Source of the DNA: Pigmentiphaga litoralis
GTDB lineage: Bacteria > Pseudomonadota > Gammaproteobacteria > Burkholderiales > Burkholderiaceae_B
DNA length: 64,000 bases
Assembly: GCF_014651835.1 (NCBI RefSeq)
Contig: NZ_BMXQ01000001.1
Span: forward strand, 620,001-684,000
Reading direction: 5' to 3'
In this document: positions 33,759 through 44,362 of the stretch, in pieces
Numbering within the stretch: the stretch's first letter is position 1
Layout of the letters: each line of letters opens with the position of its first letter
Position numbers and translations under genes: made by a program
The notes under the pieces: generated by a model
The model's input: the letters and a program-made list of their open reading frames with translations, nothing else
The model's database searches: none
Told to the model about the DNA's origin: nothing

Positions 33759-35754
33759 ATTGGGCCAGCAGTCGGGTACGTTCCGTCTCGACGCGCAGGA
33801 CGTCTTCGGCGGGGATGTAATAGTCGCGCTTGTAGTTGAAGGTGTGGACGATCGTCACGATCAGCAGGGCGGCAAACGAGATGCCGGCCAGCAGCCACAT
33901 ATGCCAGATCAACGCAAAGCCCAGCACCGTCGAGATACCCGCGAGGATGATGCCCGCGCCGGTGTTCTTCGGCATGTGGATCGCCATGAAGCCTTCCGCA
34001 GGGCGCTTGTAGTTGCGCTGCTTCATCTGCCACCAGGCGTCGCCTTCGTGAATTTCCGGGGTAAACGCGAAGTTGTAGGCAGGCGGGGGAGACGACGTCG
34101 CCCACTCCAGCGTACGGCCATCCCACGGGTCACCCGTGTGATCGCGCAGCGCTTCGCGGTTGCGGTAGCTGACGACCAGCTGGATCAGGAAGCTGGCAAT
34201 GCCCAGTGCGATCAGCACGGCGCCCACGGCAGCGATCTGGAACCAGATCTGCAGCGACGGATCCGTGAAGTGGCTCATGCGACGGGTCACGCCCATGAAG
34301 CCCAGCACGTACAGCGGTGCGAAAGCGACCCAGAATCCGATCAGCCAGAACCAGAACGAGCACTTGCCCCAGAACGGATCGAGCTTGTAGCCGAAGGCCT
34401 TCGGGTACCAGTAGTTGATACCTGCCATCAGGCCGAACAGCACGCCGCCGATGATCACGTTGTGGAAGTGGGCGATCAGGAACAGCGAGTTGTGCAGCAC
34501 GAAGTCAGCCGGAGGAACGGCCAGCATCACGCCGGTCATGCCGCCGATCACGAACGTGACCATGAAACCTATCGTCCAGAGCATCGGCACTTCGAACTTG
34601 ATGCGGCCACGGTACATCGTGAACAGCCAGTTGAAGATCTTCGCCCCGGTAGGGATGGAGATGATCATGGTTGTGATCCCGAAGAACGAGTTCACGCTTG
34701 CACCCGACCCCATCGTGAAGAAGTGGTGCAGCCAGACCAGGTAGGACAACACGGTAATAACGACGGTTGCGTACACCATCGACGCGTACCCGAACAGGCG
34801 TTTGCGGCTGAAGGTCGACACGACTTCCGAGAACACGCCGAACAGCGGCAGGATCAGGATGTACACCTCGGGGTGGCCCCAGATCCAGATCAGGTTCACG
34901 TACATCATCGAGTTGCCGCCGAAGTCGTTCGTGAAGAAGTTGAATCCGGCGTAACGGTCGAGCGAGAGCAGGGCCAGCACGGCGGTCAGCACCGGGAAGG
35001 CAGCAACGATCAGCACGTTGGTGCACAGGGCGGTCCACGTGAAGATCGGCATCTTCATCAGGCCCATGCCCGGCGCGCGCATCTTGACGATGGTCGCCAG
35101 CAGGTTGACGCCTGATAACAATGTTCCGACCCCCGCGATCTGCAAGGCCCAGATGTAGTAATCCACCCCCACGTCCGGACTTTGCGCAATGCCGGACAGC
35201 GGCGGATACGCCAGCCAGCCGGTACGGGCGAATTCACCGACGAACAGCGATGCCATCAGCAGCACGGCGCCGCTGGTGGTCATCCAGAAGCTGAAGTTGT
35301 TCAGGAACGGGAAGGCCACGTCGCGGGCGCCGATCTGCAGCGGCACCACGAAGTTCATCAGGCCCGTCACCAGCGGCATCGCCACGAAGAAGATCATGAT
35401 GACGCCGTGCGCCGTGAAGATCTGGTCGTAGTGGTGCGGCGGCAGGAAGCCGGCGTTGTCGCCGAAGGCGATCGCCTGCTGGGCCCGCATCATGAGCGCG
35501 TCGGCAAAGCCGCGGAGCAGCATGATGATGCCCAGGATCATGTACATGATCCCGATCTTTTTGTGATCGATGCTGGTGAACCACTCTTTCCAGAGGTAAG
35601 TCCAGAGCTTGAAGTAGAACAGCACGCCCACGAGCGCCAGGCCGCCCAGCAGCACAGCTGCGAAGGTGACCAGCAGGATGGGCTCGTGGAAGGGGATCGC
35701 CTCCCACGAGAGGCGGCCGAGTAATAGCTTGGTGAGATCGAGTTGTTCAGACAT
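33751..35754 (-). CDS. cyoB: Cytochrome bo3 quinol oxidase, subunit I
   Basis: This 667-residue haem-copper oxidase core binds haem b, haem o3 and CuB. Visible features are the CuB/Tyr cross-link motif [12 protein letters not shown], the two further CuB His in [11 protein letters not shown], haem ligands in HFHNVIIGG and [11 protein letters not shown], and long N- and C-terminal helices typical of the CyoB branch. It reduces O2 to water with electrons from ubiquinol and pumps protons. The gap to cyoA is 51 bases. No cyoE (haem O synthase) follows the cluster here; it must lie elsewhere. Confidence 0.98.
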   Translation of the reverse strand: MSEQLDLTKLLLGRLSWEAIPFHEPILLVTFAAVLLGGLALVGVLFYFKLWTYLWKEWFTSIDHKKIGIMYMILGIIMLLRGFADALMMRAQQAIAFGDNAGFLPPHHYDQIFTAHGVIMIFFVAMPLVTGLMNFVVPLQIGARDVAFPFLNNFSFWMTTSGAVLLMASLFVGEFARTGWLAYPPLSGIAQSPDVGVDYYIWALQIAGVGTLLSGVNLLATIVKMRAPGMGLMKMPIFTWTALCTNVLIVAAFPVLTAVLALLSLDRYAGFNFFTNDFGGNSMMYVNLIWIWGHPEVYILILPLFGVFSEVVSTFSRKRLFGYASMVYATVVITVLSYLVWLHHFFTMGSGASVNSFFGITTMIISIPTGAKIFNWLFTMYRGRIKFEVPMLWTIGFMVTFVIGGMTGVMLAVPPADFVLHNSLFLIAHFHNVIIGGVLFGLMAGINYWYPKAFGYKLDPFWGKCSFWFWLIGFWVAFAPLYVLGFMGVTRRMSHFTDPSLQIWFQIAAVGAVLIALGIASFLIQLVVSYRNREALRDHTGDPWDGRTLEWATSSPPPAYNFAFTPEIHEGDAWWQMKQRNYKRPAEGFMAIHMPKNTGAGIILAGISTVLGFALIWHMWLLAGISFAALLIVTIVHTFNYKRDYYIPAEDVLRVETERTRLLAQYV

Positions 35755-35805
35755 CTTGGGTACCGATGCGGAAAGCGCGGGAGAAAATTACAGAGAGACG
35801 ATCGG

Positions 35806-36873
35806 TCACAGGGGCACGCTCGCGTTCGCGGAGCCCGAGAGGTCGGTCGGGGTGCACATGGCGCCGACATACGTCTTGGCCTTGCTGTCGTCGATACCCA
35901 GGCGCTTGCGCGACGCGGTGTCGAGCTTGGCGACGTTGTACGCACCGGCCATCCCGAGGCCGCCACGCTGGTCAACGGCCATCATGTCTTTCATGCACAT
36001 GCGGTTGGCTTCGACGCAACGGTTCAGGATCGCGTCGTAAAGGCCAGGCGCCACGGTGGCGAAATACTTGACCGGGTCCCGTTCGCTGGGCTGCTCGAGC
36101 TTCAGGTACGCGTCGCGGGTCAGTTCGCCGGCGGTGTCCGCCTTGGCCTTGGCCACCCAGGCGTCGAAGTCACCTTCGCTGACGCCATGGAAGCGGAAAC
36201 GCATGCCCGAGAAGCCGGCGCCGCTGAAGTTGGCCGAGAAACCTTCGAAGTCGCCGGGCTCGTTGATCACGGCGTGCAGCTTCGTTTCCATGCCTGGCAT
36301 CGCGTAGATCTGGCCGGCCAGGGCAGGGATGAAGAACGAGTTCATCACGGTCGACGACGTGATCTTGAACATGATGGGCCGATCGACCGGCGCCGCCATT
36401 TCGTTGATCGTGGCAATGCCTTGTTCCGGGTAGAGGAACAACCACTTCCAGTCCAGGGCCACCACTTCGACGATCAGCGGCTTGACGTTCGCCGGCAATT
36501 CGCGCGTGGCGCTGACCCGATCCAGCGGTCGATACGGATCCAGCTTGTGCGTGCTGACCCAGGTCAGCGCGCCGAGCGCGATGATGATGAGCAGCGGGGC
36601 GGCCCAGATCAACAGCTCGAGCAGGGTGGAGTGATCCCAGTCCGGCTCATACGTCGCTTCCTTGTTGGACGCGCGGTACCGCCACGCGAACAACAATGTC
36701 AGCACGATGACAGGTACGATAATGATCAGCATCAACACCGTTGAATAGATGATCAGATCGCGTTGCTGGGCGGCGATGTCGCCGGAGGGGGAGAGCAGTA
36801 CCGCGTTGCAGCCCGCCAACATGGCGACGGCGGGGAGCAAGAGCAGTCCGCGAAATTTCTTGAGGGTGGGCAT
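35806..36873 (-). CDS. cyoA: Cytochrome bo3 quinol oxidase, subunit II
   Basis: This 355-residue subunit has a lipoprotein signal with the lipobox LAGC (Cys22), two transmembrane helices (about 45-68 and 88-110) and a periplasmic cupredoxin domain without the CuA cysteine pair, as expected for quinol oxidases (WKWLFLYPEQGIATINEMAAP, NSFFIPALAGQIYAMPGMETKLH). The C-terminal CyoA-specific part carries KYFATVAPGLYDAILNRC. It is the first gene of the oxidase operon. Start at ATG 36873; upstream in-frame codons begin with a TTG and are unlikely. Confidence 0.97.
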   Translation of the reverse strand: MPTLKKFRGLLLLPAVAMLAGCNAVLLSPSGDIAAQQRDLIIYSTVLMLIIIVPVIVLTLLFAWRYRASNKEATYEPDWDHSTLLELLIWAAPLLIIIALGALTWVSTHKLDPYRPLDRVSATRELPANVKPLIVEVVALDWKWLFLYPEQGIATINEMAAPVDRPIMFKITSSTVMNSFFIPALAGQIYAMPGMETKLHAVINEPGDFEGFSANFSGAGFSGMRFRFHGVSEGDFDAWVAKAKADTAGELTRDAYLKLEQPSERDPVKYFATVAPGLYDAILNRCVEANRMCMKDMMAVDQRGGLGMAGAYNVAKLDTASRKRLGIDDSKAKTYVGAMCTPTDLSGSANASVPL

Positions 36874-36940
36874 TGCCGGATTGACGAAAACGTACCTTGG
36901 GAAAGGATGCAAAATGTACGCTTACCTGCGCGTGGCCGGA

Positions 36941-36959
36941 ATTGGACATTTTGTCCTAT
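36941..36959. promoter_or_regulatory. Palindrome in the cyoA/transporter divergent region
   Basis: GGACA-TTT-TGTCC is perfect (36944-36956) and extends with two more matching pairs outside one mismatch. It lies about 70 bases upstream of cyoA and 85 upstream of the divergent MHS gene. This is a good position for a shared operator; the regulator is unknown, and RegA, encoded at the other end of the operon, is one candidate. Confidence 0.4.
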
Positions 36960-37042
36960 GGCGGCCCAGGGCAGACAATGCGATCCTACGGCCGTTCGCG
37001 CATTATTGGCGCAATCTCATTCCGAATCACTGAGCAAGCACG

Positions 37043-38389
37043 ATGTCCAGCACCACTCATGAGCACCACGCAGAGCCGCACTCCTCACAACTGGAGAACG
37101 ACGCCCGGCTGGTCACCACCAGCCACTCCAAGGTCGCCCCTGGTGAGATCGCCATCGGCGTGATCATCGGGCGGGCGTCTGAATATTTCGACTTCTTTGT
37201 ATTTGGCATCGCTTGCGTGCTGGTGTTCCCGACGGTGTTCTTCCCATTCGAAGAACGCCTTGAAGGCACGCTGTACTCGTTCGTGATCTTCTCGTTCGCA
37301 TTCGTGGCCCGTCCGATCGGCACCGCGCTGTTCATGGCGATCCAGCGGCGATGGGGGCGAAGCGCCAAACTGACGGCCGCCCTGTTCCTGCTGGGCACCG
37401 CCACCTGCGGCATGGCCTTCCTGCCGGGGTATGCCTCGCTGGGCAGCGCCTCGATCATCCTGCTCGCGATCTTCCGTGTGATGCAGGGCGTGGCGTTCGG
37501 TGGTTCGTGGGACGGCCTGCCGTCGCTGCTGGCCTTGAACGCGCCGCGCGATCGTCGCGGCTGGTATTCGATGCTCGGTCAGCTGGGCGCCCCGATCGGC
37601 TTCATGATCGCCAGCGCGTTGTTCCTGTACTTGTATGCCGAACTGTCGCTGGGCGACTTCCTTGACTTCGGATGGCGTTATCCCTTCTTCGTGGCCTTCG
37701 CGATCAACGTCGTGGCGCTGTTTGCCCGTCTGCGCCTGGTCCTGACGCAGGAATACACGCAGCTGATGGAAGAAGGCGAACTCGAGCCGGTTCCAGTTAT
37801 CGAACTGGTGCAGGCGCAGGGTTACAACCTCTTCATTGGCGCGTTCGCCGCCCTGGCCAGCTATGCGCTGTTCCACCTGGTGACCGTGTTCCCGCTGTCG
37901 TGGATTTCGCTGCGGTCGTCGCAATCGATTACCGACGTGTTGTTCGTGCAGGTCATCGGCGCGTTTGTCGGCATTGGGGCAACGATTGCCTCGGGCCTGA
38001 TCGCCGACCGGATCGGCCGCCGCACCACGCTGGGTATCCTGGCCGTGCTCATCGGTATCTTTGCCGTGTTTGCACCGTGGCTGATCGATGGCAGTCCGCT
38101 GGCGCAAGACGCGTTCATCCTGATCGGCTTTGCGTTGCTGGGTGTGTCGTATGGCCAGTCATCGGGTACGGTGACCGCCAACTTCCTGCCACGCTTCCGT
38201 TACACGGGTGCGGCACTGACGTCCGACTTTGCATGGCTCATCGGCGCAGCGTTCGCACCGCTGGTGGCACTGGGCCTGTCGGCCAACTACGGTCTGGTCT
38301 ATCTGAGCGCCTATCTGCTGTCCGGCGCGGCCTGCACGCTGCTGGCCCTGCGGATCAACAAGAATTTCGAAGCGCGCGACTGGTCGTAA
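37043..38389 (+). CDS. MFS transporter, metabolite:H+ symporter (MHS) family
   Basis: This 448-residue protein has twelve transmembrane helices and MHS family marks: GRASEYFDFFVFG at helix 1, FVARPIGTALFM then RWGRSAKL after helix 2-3, RVMQGVAFGGSWDG in helix 4, and a second-half loop DRIGRRTTL. MHS members (KgtP, ShiA, ProP) import organic acids or osmolytes by proton symport. The substrate is unknown. The N-terminus has a His/Ser/Glu-rich segment of about 35 residues. It diverges from cyoA with 169 bases between, and a strong terminator follows. Confidence 0.92.
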   Translation: MSSTTHEHHAEPHSSQLENDARLVTTSHSKVAPGEIAIGVIIGRASEYFDFFVFGIACVLVFPTVFFPFEERLEGTLYSFVIFSFAFVARPIGTALFMAIQRRWGRSAKLTAALFLLGTATCGMAFLPGYASLGSASIILLAIFRVMQGVAFGGSWDGLPSLLALNAPRDRRGWYSMLGQLGAPIGFMIASALFLYLYAELSLGDFLDFGWRYPFFVAFAINVVALFARLRLVLTQEYTQLMEEGELEPVPVIELVQAQGYNLFIGAFAALASYALFHLVTVFPLSWISLRSSQSITDVLFVQVIGAFVGIGATIASGLIADRIGRRTTLGILAVLIGIFAVFAPWLIDGSPLAQDAFILIGFALLGVSYGQSSGTVTANFLPRFRYTGAALTSDFAWLIGAAFAPLVALGLSANYGLVYLSAYLLSGAACTLLALRINKNFEARDWS

Positions 38390-38420
38390 GACGTCACGCA
38401 GTTTTGAAAGGCGGGTGAAA

Positions 38421-38456
38421 GCCGGCCGGTTCCGTAACAGGACCGGCCGGCTTTTT
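38421..38456 (+). terminator. Intrinsic terminator after the MHS transporter gene
   Basis: A 10-bp perfect GC stem (GCCGGCCGGT with ACCGGCCGGC) and an 11-base loop are followed by TTTTT. It also lies between two convergent genes (the transporter and lhr). Confidence 0.92.
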
Positions 38457-38473
38457 GTTTGCGCCCCCGGTTT

Positions 38474-41400
38474 TTACCGGCGGGACTGCAGCGCGGCTTC
38501 GATGGCCGGGCGGTCGCCTGCGGATACGGATTCCATCATGGTGACGTCACCGCCGATCAGTGTTGCCACGGGCAGGCCGTCCCTGAACACCAGGCGGTTG
38601 GCTGCCAGGGACGGGACCTTGTCCCCGGGCAGGACGGTGCCGACCAGGTTGACCGGGTCGGTGGCCGACACGGCGACCAGCGTGCCGTCCAGCGGGCGCT
38701 TGCGTATGCTTCGTAGCAGCGGGATGGCCTCGGGCAGCGCAAATTGTTCGCCCGAAAGGCCGCCCACGAAGCGTCCGCCACGTATCTCGCCGCGGGCCTC
38801 CATCCGGTGCAAGACCTGCAACAGATCCCGCCAGGGCGGCAGCCAGTCCGGCTCGCGCTCCAGGATGCGCCAGAAAACGACCCCATAGCGGCGAAGCAGC
38901 ACCTGGGCGATGTGTTCCAGGGTGGCGTTGTCGGTACGGGGGCGGCGGGGTGCGGAACCCTGCCCGACGTCGTGTTGCGCCGCTTGGTCCGGTCTTGGCT
39001 TGCGTAACGCCGCCCATCGGCCCGCCTCGTCCATGGTGGCGGGGCGAAAACCGCCTCTCCCGCGCCGTTTTCCAGGACTGATGCGCTGCGTGGCCGGCAG
39101 CAGCAAGGCGCGCAGGCCGGCGAAGCTGTCGGCGTTGACGAGGCCGGCGGATACCAGTTCGCCCAGTGCGTTTTCCAGTTCGGTCGGCAACAGGCGGGCT
39201 TCGGTGACCAGTTCGTCGAAGAACATGGCCCCGTATTGCACCAGCGCCGCATGGACCTTGCCGGCTCTCGGGGACACCTCGGGCTCGCCAGCCAGGGTGG
39301 GCAAAGACGTCCACGTGCCCAGGTGACGCCGCGGGAGCAGCACGATCGGCGTGCCGCGCACCGGACCCCCGGTCGCTCGCGACTGCCCGGCCAGGCGCGT
39401 CCAGACCACCTTTCCAGCGCGGCACAGGTCGTCGAGCCATGAGGGGGAATAGTCGGTGACACGGGCAGGCAGCAACTGGCCTTCCCAGGCGGCGGCTGCC
39501 GCGTCGTAGCCTTCCAGCTGTGCGACGGCTTCAGACACCGCTTCCGGGCCTTGCAGACGCGTGTCGGGTGTCAGATGCTGCCATTCCATCAGGAAACGCA
39601 TGAAGTCCTGGCGCTCGACGGGCTCGATGTCGCGGCGCAGTCGGCGGATGGTGTAGCGGTGGATGCGGGCCAACAGGTGGCGGTCGCACCATTCTTCGGC
39701 CGACGCGCTGGGGGTGAACCGGCCGCGGAGGACCGCGCCCTGGGCTTCCAGCCGGGCCAATGCTGCGTTGACGGTGTGAAGATCCAGGGAGAGCGGGGTG
39801 GCAAGGGCGTCGGGCGTCACAGGGCCAATGCCGGACAGGCGGGCGCGGATGATCTCGGTGACGGCGGCTTCCGGGGTATGTTCGTCGAAGACCTCGTTGT
39901 TCTTTGCCCCAGGGCTGTTGCCGTGAGGGTAGACCAGCCGGAACTGGGGAAGGCGTTCAAGCGGCACCCAGAGGGCCGCGCTGGAAGGAGAGGCTTCAGC
40001 AGCCGGACCGGGCTCAACAAGCAAGGCGCGGCCGCTGGCAGCCAGCGCGTGAAGCCAGGGCGTCCAGCCCTCATCGCAACCTGACGTCGCTTCGATCGGA
40101 AGCCTGGACGCCGGCAGCGCTGTCCGGTCGTCACGGTCCACCGCGCCGCTGCCCCGCCGGGCTTCATCTTGCGTCATGCACCCCAACGCCATCAACGCTT
40201 CATGCATTTCGTCGGCGTTGCGCACCTGGGGCCACGCTTCGGCCAGGACATCGGCAATGGCCTGCGCGTCCAGCGCGCCCAGGTCATCCGGCGACGACGG
40301 GTCGGTCCAGCGGCGGTTGCGGACGGCCTGGGTGCGGCGTTCCTCGAGCGGCGCGTCATCCAGGAAGGCGTAGGGGTGGGCGTTCAGGATTTCCATGGCA
40401 AGCGGAGATGGCGCGGGCAGATCGCGGGCCATCAGCCGCACCTGGCCTTGCTCGATCCGCCGCAGCAGCGTCAGCCAGACCTCGCTGTCCATCGCGTCAT
40501 GCAGGCAATCGTCCAGCGTCTGGTCCACCAACGGGTGGCTAGGGATTTCCCGCTCACCCACGACGTTTTCCAGGCAGGCCGCCTGGTCCGGAAACACGGA
40601 CGTCAGCAGGTCGTCGCTGCGCATCCGCTGCAAGGGCGGCGCGACCTTGCGGCCGCCGGTAAAGCGCGGCAAGGCCAACGCCGTTGTCGCGTTCCAGCGC
40701 CACCGCACGTTGAACAGCGGTGCGTCCAGCAGCGCCTGGATCAGGACGTGTTCGGCGCTATCGCTGCGCAGGTAGCGCCAGACCTCGTCCAGCGCAAAGC
40801 TGTGCTGCGTCGACAAGGACAGCACGATGGCGTCTTCGGTCGCGGCTGCCTGCAGCTCAAAATTGAACGTGCGGCAAAGACGCTTTCGCAGCGCCAGTCC
40901 CCAGGCGCGGTTGACCCGGCTGCCGAAGGGGGAGTGGATGACCAGTTGCATGCCGCCGCTTTCGTCGAAAAACCGCTCCATGACCAGGGTGTCCTGGCTG
41001 GGGAGGGCGCCCAGTGCGGACCGGGCGCGGGCCAGGTAGTCAACGATTTGTGTCGCGGCAGCCTGGGAAACGCCCACCTCGCCGACCAGCATGTCGATTG
41101 CGGCATCCAGGTTTGGCGCCGACACAGGCTCATTTGCTGCTTCGGTTGCTGCGTCGTCGCCTGCTTGGTGTGCTGATTCGGGTGCCGCTTCCTGCCCCGC
41201 CCGATCTGTCCGGTTGTTCGAAAGTCCCAATGACCGGTCAATCGCAGCCAGCAAGCGGCCCACACCCATCGACAATTCGTCGCTGCGCCCCGGCGCTTCG
41301 CCCAGCCAGAACGGGATGTTCGGCGCTGCGCCGTGTGCGTCTTCGACCCGGACCTTGCCGCTCTCGACCTTGACGATCCGGTACGACGTGTTTCCCAACT

Positions 41401-43003
41401 GGAAGACATCTCCGGCCAGGCTTTCGACCGCGAAGTCCTCGTTGACCGTACCGATGGAAAGTCCCTGCGGTTCCAGGAGCACGGCAAAATCGGCGTTGTC
41501 CGGAATGGTCCCGCCCGAGGTGACGGCCGTCAGCTTTCCGCCCCGTCGCGCACGCACCGTTCCAGCAACGGAATCGCGATGCAAGTAGGCGCCGCGAACA
41601 CCATTGCTGCCGGCGTACCCCTCTGCCAGCATGCGAATCACCGCGTCGAAGCTGGGACGCGGTAGCTGCGCATACGGCGCCGCGCGGCGGACCGTGTCGT
41701 ACAGGTCGGACTCCGCCCATTCCCGTGACGCGACCTCGGCCACGATCTGCTGCGCCAGCACGTCCAGCGGTGCCTGCGGAATCCGCAGGGTATCGAGTTC
41801 GCCACGCCGCACACAATCGAGCAAGGCCGTGCACTCGATCAGGTCATCCCGCGACGTTGGAAACAGCCGGCCCTTGGGTGTGCCACCCACATGGTGACCC
41901 GACCTTCCGACGCGCTGCAGGAAGGCTGCGATGCTGCGCGGCGAACCGACCTGGCAGACCAGGTCGACATCGCCGATATCGATGCCCAGTTCCAGCGAAG
42001 CCGTCGCGATCAGCACCCTGAGTTCGCCACGTTTGAGCCGTTGCTCCGCATCCAGGCGCGTTTCCTTCGCCAGACTGCCGTGGTGCGCCGCCACCAGTTC
42101 CGGCCCCAGGCGGTCCGCCAGATGCCGCGCCGTCCGCTCGGCCATGCGCCGCGTGTTCACGAACAGCAGCGTCGTGCGGTGCAGGATGGCCAGTTCGGCC
42201 ATCCGGTCGTAGACACGCTCCCAGACGTCGTTGGCCATGACCGCTTCCAGCGGCACCGGCGGCAGTTCCAGCGCCAGGTCCCGCGGCCGGCCATGCCCGA
42301 TATCCACCACAGCGCACGGGCGGTCCGCGCCGACCAGGAAGCGCGCCACGGCATCCAGCGGCTTCTGTGTGGCCGACAGGCCGATGCGCACCGGCGGCGC
42401 GGCGCACAGCGCGTCGAGACGTTCCAGACTCAACGCCAGGTGGCTACCCCGCTTGCTGCCCGCCACCGCGTGGATTTCATCAACGATCACCGTCCGCGTC
42501 GTCTTCAACATGCCCCGGCCGCTGTCGGAGCCGAGCAGCACGTACAGGGACTCCGGCGTCGTCACCAGAATATGCGGCGCCCGCTTGCGCATGGCCGTGC
42601 GTTCCTGCTGGGTGGTATCCCCTGTGCGGACGGCGGTGCGGATGCCGGGGGCCGGCAGCCCGAGCCTGGTCAGTGCATCCGTAATGCCTTGGAGCGGGCG
42701 TTCCAGGTTGATGCGGATGTCGTTGGACAGGGCTTTAAGCGGGGAGATGTAGACGACGGTGGTTTCGTCGGGAAGCGCGCCGTTGTGCTTGATGGCCTCG
42801 CGGACCAGAGTATCCAGCGCGGCCAGGAAGGCGGTCAGCGTCTTGCCAGAGCCGGTGGGGGCGGCGATCAGGGTCGATTGGCCGGATTGAATCAGCGGCC
42901 AGGCTTGCTGCTGCGCAGGGGTGGGTTCGGTGAATGCGGAACTGAACCACGCGGTGACGGCGGGGTGGAAACTCTCTGACAAGCTGAAAGGGCGGACGCG
43001 CAT
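38474..43003 (-). CDS. lhr: Lhr-type ATP-dependent helicase (full length)
   Basis: This 1509-residue superfamily 2 helicase is close in length to E. coli Lhr (about 1538). Motifs: Q/I region with TPAQQQAWP and [13 protein letters not shown] (about 48), DEIH box [13 protein letters not shown] (about 174), SATQKP, and the family-specific [33 protein letters not shown] (about 340-372). Then come the winged-helix and Lhr-core domains, a variable Ala/Glu-rich linker (about 600-625) and a long C-terminal half. Full-length Lhr proteins unwind DNA/RNA hybrids and are implicated in repair; a uracil-DNA glycosylase activity has been reported for the C-terminal part in E. coli. It stands alone on the minus strand. 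Confidence 0.96.
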   Translation of the reverse strand: MRVRPFSLSESFHPAVTAWFSSAFTEPTPAQQQAWPLIQSGQSTLIAAPTGSGKTLTAFLAALDTLVREAIKHNGALPDETTVVYISPLKALSNDIRINLERPLQGITDALTRLGLPAPGIRTAVRTGDTTQQERTAMRKRAPHILVTTPESLYVLLGSDSGRGMLKTTRTVIVDEIHAVAGSKRGSHLALSLERLDALCAAPPVRIGLSATQKPLDAVARFLVGADRPCAVVDIGHGRPRDLALELPPVPLEAVMANDVWERVYDRMAELAILHRTTLLFVNTRRMAERTARHLADRLGPELVAAHHGSLAKETRLDAEQRLKRGELRVLIATASLELGIDIGDVDLVCQVGSPRSIAAFLQRVGRSGHHVGGTPKGRLFPTSRDDLIECTALLDCVRRGELDTLRIPQAPLDVLAQQIVAEVASREWAESDLYDTVRRAAPYAQLPRPSFDAVIRMLAEGYAGSNGVRGAYLHRDSVAGTVRARRGGKLTAVTSGGTIPDNADFAVLLEPQGLSIGTVNEDFAVESLAGDVFQLGNTSYRIVKVESGKVRVEDAHGAAPNIPFWLGEAPGRSDELSMGVGRLLAAIDRSLGLSNNRTDRAGQEAAPESAHQAGDDAATEAANEPVSAPNLDAAIDMLVGEVGVSQAAATQIVDYLARARSALGALPSQDTLVMERFFDESGGMQLVIHSPFGSRVNRAWGLALRKRLCRTFNFELQAAATEDAIVLSLSTQHSFALDEVWRYLRSDSAEHVLIQALLDAPLFNVRWRWNATTALALPRFTGGRKVAPPLQRMRSDDLLTSVFPDQAACLENVVGEREIPSHPLVDQTLDDCLHDAMDSEVWLTLLRRIEQGQVRLMARDLPAPSPLAMEILNAHPYAFLDDAPLEERRTQAVRNRRWTDPSSPDDLGALDAQAIADVLAEAWPQVRNADEMHEALMALGCMTQDEARRGSGAVDRDDRTALPASRLPIEATSGCDEGWTPWLHALAASGRALLVEPGPAAEASPSSAALWVPLERLPQFRLVYPHGNSPGAKNNEVFDEHTPEAAVTEIIRARLSGIGPVTPDALATPLSLDLHTVNAALARLEAQGAVLRGRFTPSASAEEWCDRHLLARIHRYTIRRLRRDIEPVERQDFMRFLMEWQHLTPDTRLQGPEAVSEAVAQLEGYDAAAAAWEGQLLPARVTDYSPSWLDDLCRAGKVVWTRLAGQSRATGGPVRGTPIVLLPRRHLGTWTSLPTLAGEPEVSPRAGKVHAALVQYGAMFFDELVTEARLLPTELENALGELVSAGLVNADSFAGLRALLLPATQRISPGKRRGRGGFRPATMDEAGRWAALRKPRPDQAAQHDVGQGSAPRRPRTDNATLEHIAQVLLRRYGVVFWRILEREPDWLPPWRDLLQVLHRMEARGEIRGGRFVGGLSGEQFALPEAIPLLRSIRKRPLDGTLVAVSATDPVNLVGTVLPGDKVPSLAANRLVFRDGLPVATLIGGDVTMMESVSAGDRPAIEAALQSRR

Positions 43004-43053
43004 CGGATGCAGATGGAGGCGGTGCGCAGTTTGTCAAGGTAACGCGGCCTTTC

Positions 43054-44091
43054 CTAGTTACAACGCGGCTGGGCGACGAACGCTGACCGTGCCGTTTCAT
43101 TTTGCTGAAACCGTTCCATGTGGACCTGCAAATACGGGACCAGTTCGGCGTCAACCTTTGTTAGCCGCATGTTCGGATCCAAGCCTAACCTGCGAATATT
43201 TGCTAAACCTATTGAACGAGACAAAAGGATTTTTCCCGTTGGCTCGAAGCTGATTAAATGCCGGTCAAACAACTTGTCTAGATTCGGCGTCAACAAAAGT
43301 CCGTTATGTGGGTCGATTCGGGCTTCATTGCTGGCGTCACGCCAAGGTATGACATGCGAGGCAACAAGTGCACTTAGCATGTCGCACTTCGTGACCGCAC
43401 AACGTTTCCATCTGGCTATCACCCCGTCTCTAAATTTCCCTTGCCCTAGTCGAGCTAGGATGATGGCAGCGCGCGTGGTTTCCGGCAAACCTAGAAAATC
43501 AAGATCTGACTCCAGCGCTTTAAGCGCCACCTCCGAATTTGATAAACGATCTTCGTCATCTTCGGCAAGTTCTGTAGCACGGGTCAAGCGGTTCAGTGCT
43601 GGCGGTTGCAGCAGGGGCTCGATAGGGCATGCATCAAGCATGCGTATTAGATATAGCTGCCCGAGTTCGAGTTTCCGTTTCCATGAGCGTTCTTTGCCTG
43701 TCCAGGTGATTTCCAGTCGCAAAAACAGATCATCAAGCAAATCCAGCTCAGTGAGACGGTTATAAAACTTTCCAATCCGACCAAGGCCTTCAGCTGCGTT
43801 CGCGAGGAGACCGAGACTTTCAGCAGTTGCCGAATCCATTGTCTCATCTACTCGCCAAATCCCGACAAGTAAGCCATGTCCAGGTCGGTCTCCGTAAAAT
43901 CCGACGACGTGGCTTCCTATGGGATAGGCATGGTCTTGTACAGACTGATACAGGGAAAAGGCTTCCGTACCGAAATAAAGGGGCATGTCCCGGTATTCTT
44001 TGGAGGTATGGCGCATAAGCCTTACCCCGTCGCTGATCTTGATTCCCCTGCTTTGCAGCAAACTAATAACATCGCCATACTCAAGAGACAT
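43054..44091 (-). CDS. HNH endonuclease, stand-alone, lower-GC gene
   Basis: This 345-residue protein has an N-terminal module of a type seen before HNH nucleases (VRLMRHTSKEYRD, FSLYQSVQDH, GHGLLVGIWRV, about 15-110), a helical middle part, and a C-terminal HNH domain (about 225-290). The latter has a Cys in TKCDML, the first His in ASHVIPW, Asn in DPHNGLLL and the last His in LFDRHLISF, followed by GKILLSRS. The HNH residues look intact. GC is distinctly lower than in the neighbours (47% in 43501-43560 by hand count), with different codon use, so recent transfer is likely. No methylase gene lies alongside. Start at ATG 44091; upstream readings are AT-rich and unlike protein. Confidence 0.85.
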   Translation of the reverse strand: MSLEYGDVISLLQSRGIKISDGVRLMRHTSKEYRDMPLYFGTEAFSLYQSVQDHAYPIGSHVVGFYGDRPGHGLLVGIWRVDETMDSATAESLGLLANAAEGLGRIGKFYNRLTELDLLDDLFLRLEITWTGKERSWKRKLELGQLYLIRMLDACPIEPLLQPPALNRLTRATELAEDDEDRLSNSEVALKALESDLDFLGLPETTRAAIILARLGQGKFRDGVIARWKRCAVTKCDMLSALVASHVIPWRDASNEARIDPHNGLLLTPNLDKLFDRHLISFEPTGKILLSRSIGLANIRRLGLDPNMRLTKVDAELVPYLQVHMERFQQNETARSAFVAQPRCN

Positions 44092-44362
44092 TCTGCACGC
44101 CCGAAGTTCATTTGTGACGCGGCATTTTATATGACGTGCAGGCGAAAGTAACCAGTTAAAAGGCGTTGTTTTTAAGGGTCCGAAAAATCGCAACGCTGGT
44201 CCGTTAGCGGACCCTAATCATGTTGTATTAATGCTCGAAAGCAAAAGAAGTTCAAACGGCTTATGTTCGAAGGGTCGGCATTTATAGCTGCCACTGGATT
44301 AGAATTAACCTGGGTCGTGAATGTTGTCAGCGCTGCAACCATGAATGTCTATTAGCTCGGTT
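44092..44362. other. AT-rich gap between HNH and isocitrate-lyase-family genes
   Basis: 271 bases with no gene that I can support. Composition is low in GC (42% in 44221-44280 by hand count), continuous with the HNH gene, so this is probably the rest of the same acquired segment. It contains the paired hairpins at 44175-44215. I see no transposase remnant or terminal repeat. Confidence 0.6.
44175..44215 (-). promoter_or_regulatory. Two mutually exclusive hairpins upstream of the HNH gene
   Basis: AGGGTCCG (44175-44182) can pair with CGGACCCT (44208-44215), while GGTCCG (44198-44203) can pair with CGGACC (44208-44213) across TTAG. Both use the same right arm, so only one can form. On the minus strand the small hairpin is followed ten bases later by TTTTT. 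This resembles an attenuator in the HNH leader, but the repeats could also be remains of a mobile element. Confidence 0.35.

Noticed and set aside
33760-35115. A 451-codon open frame antisense to cyoB
   Set aside because: The translation is extremely rich in His, Gln, Asp and Arg and has no hydrophobic core; cyoB on the other strand is certain.
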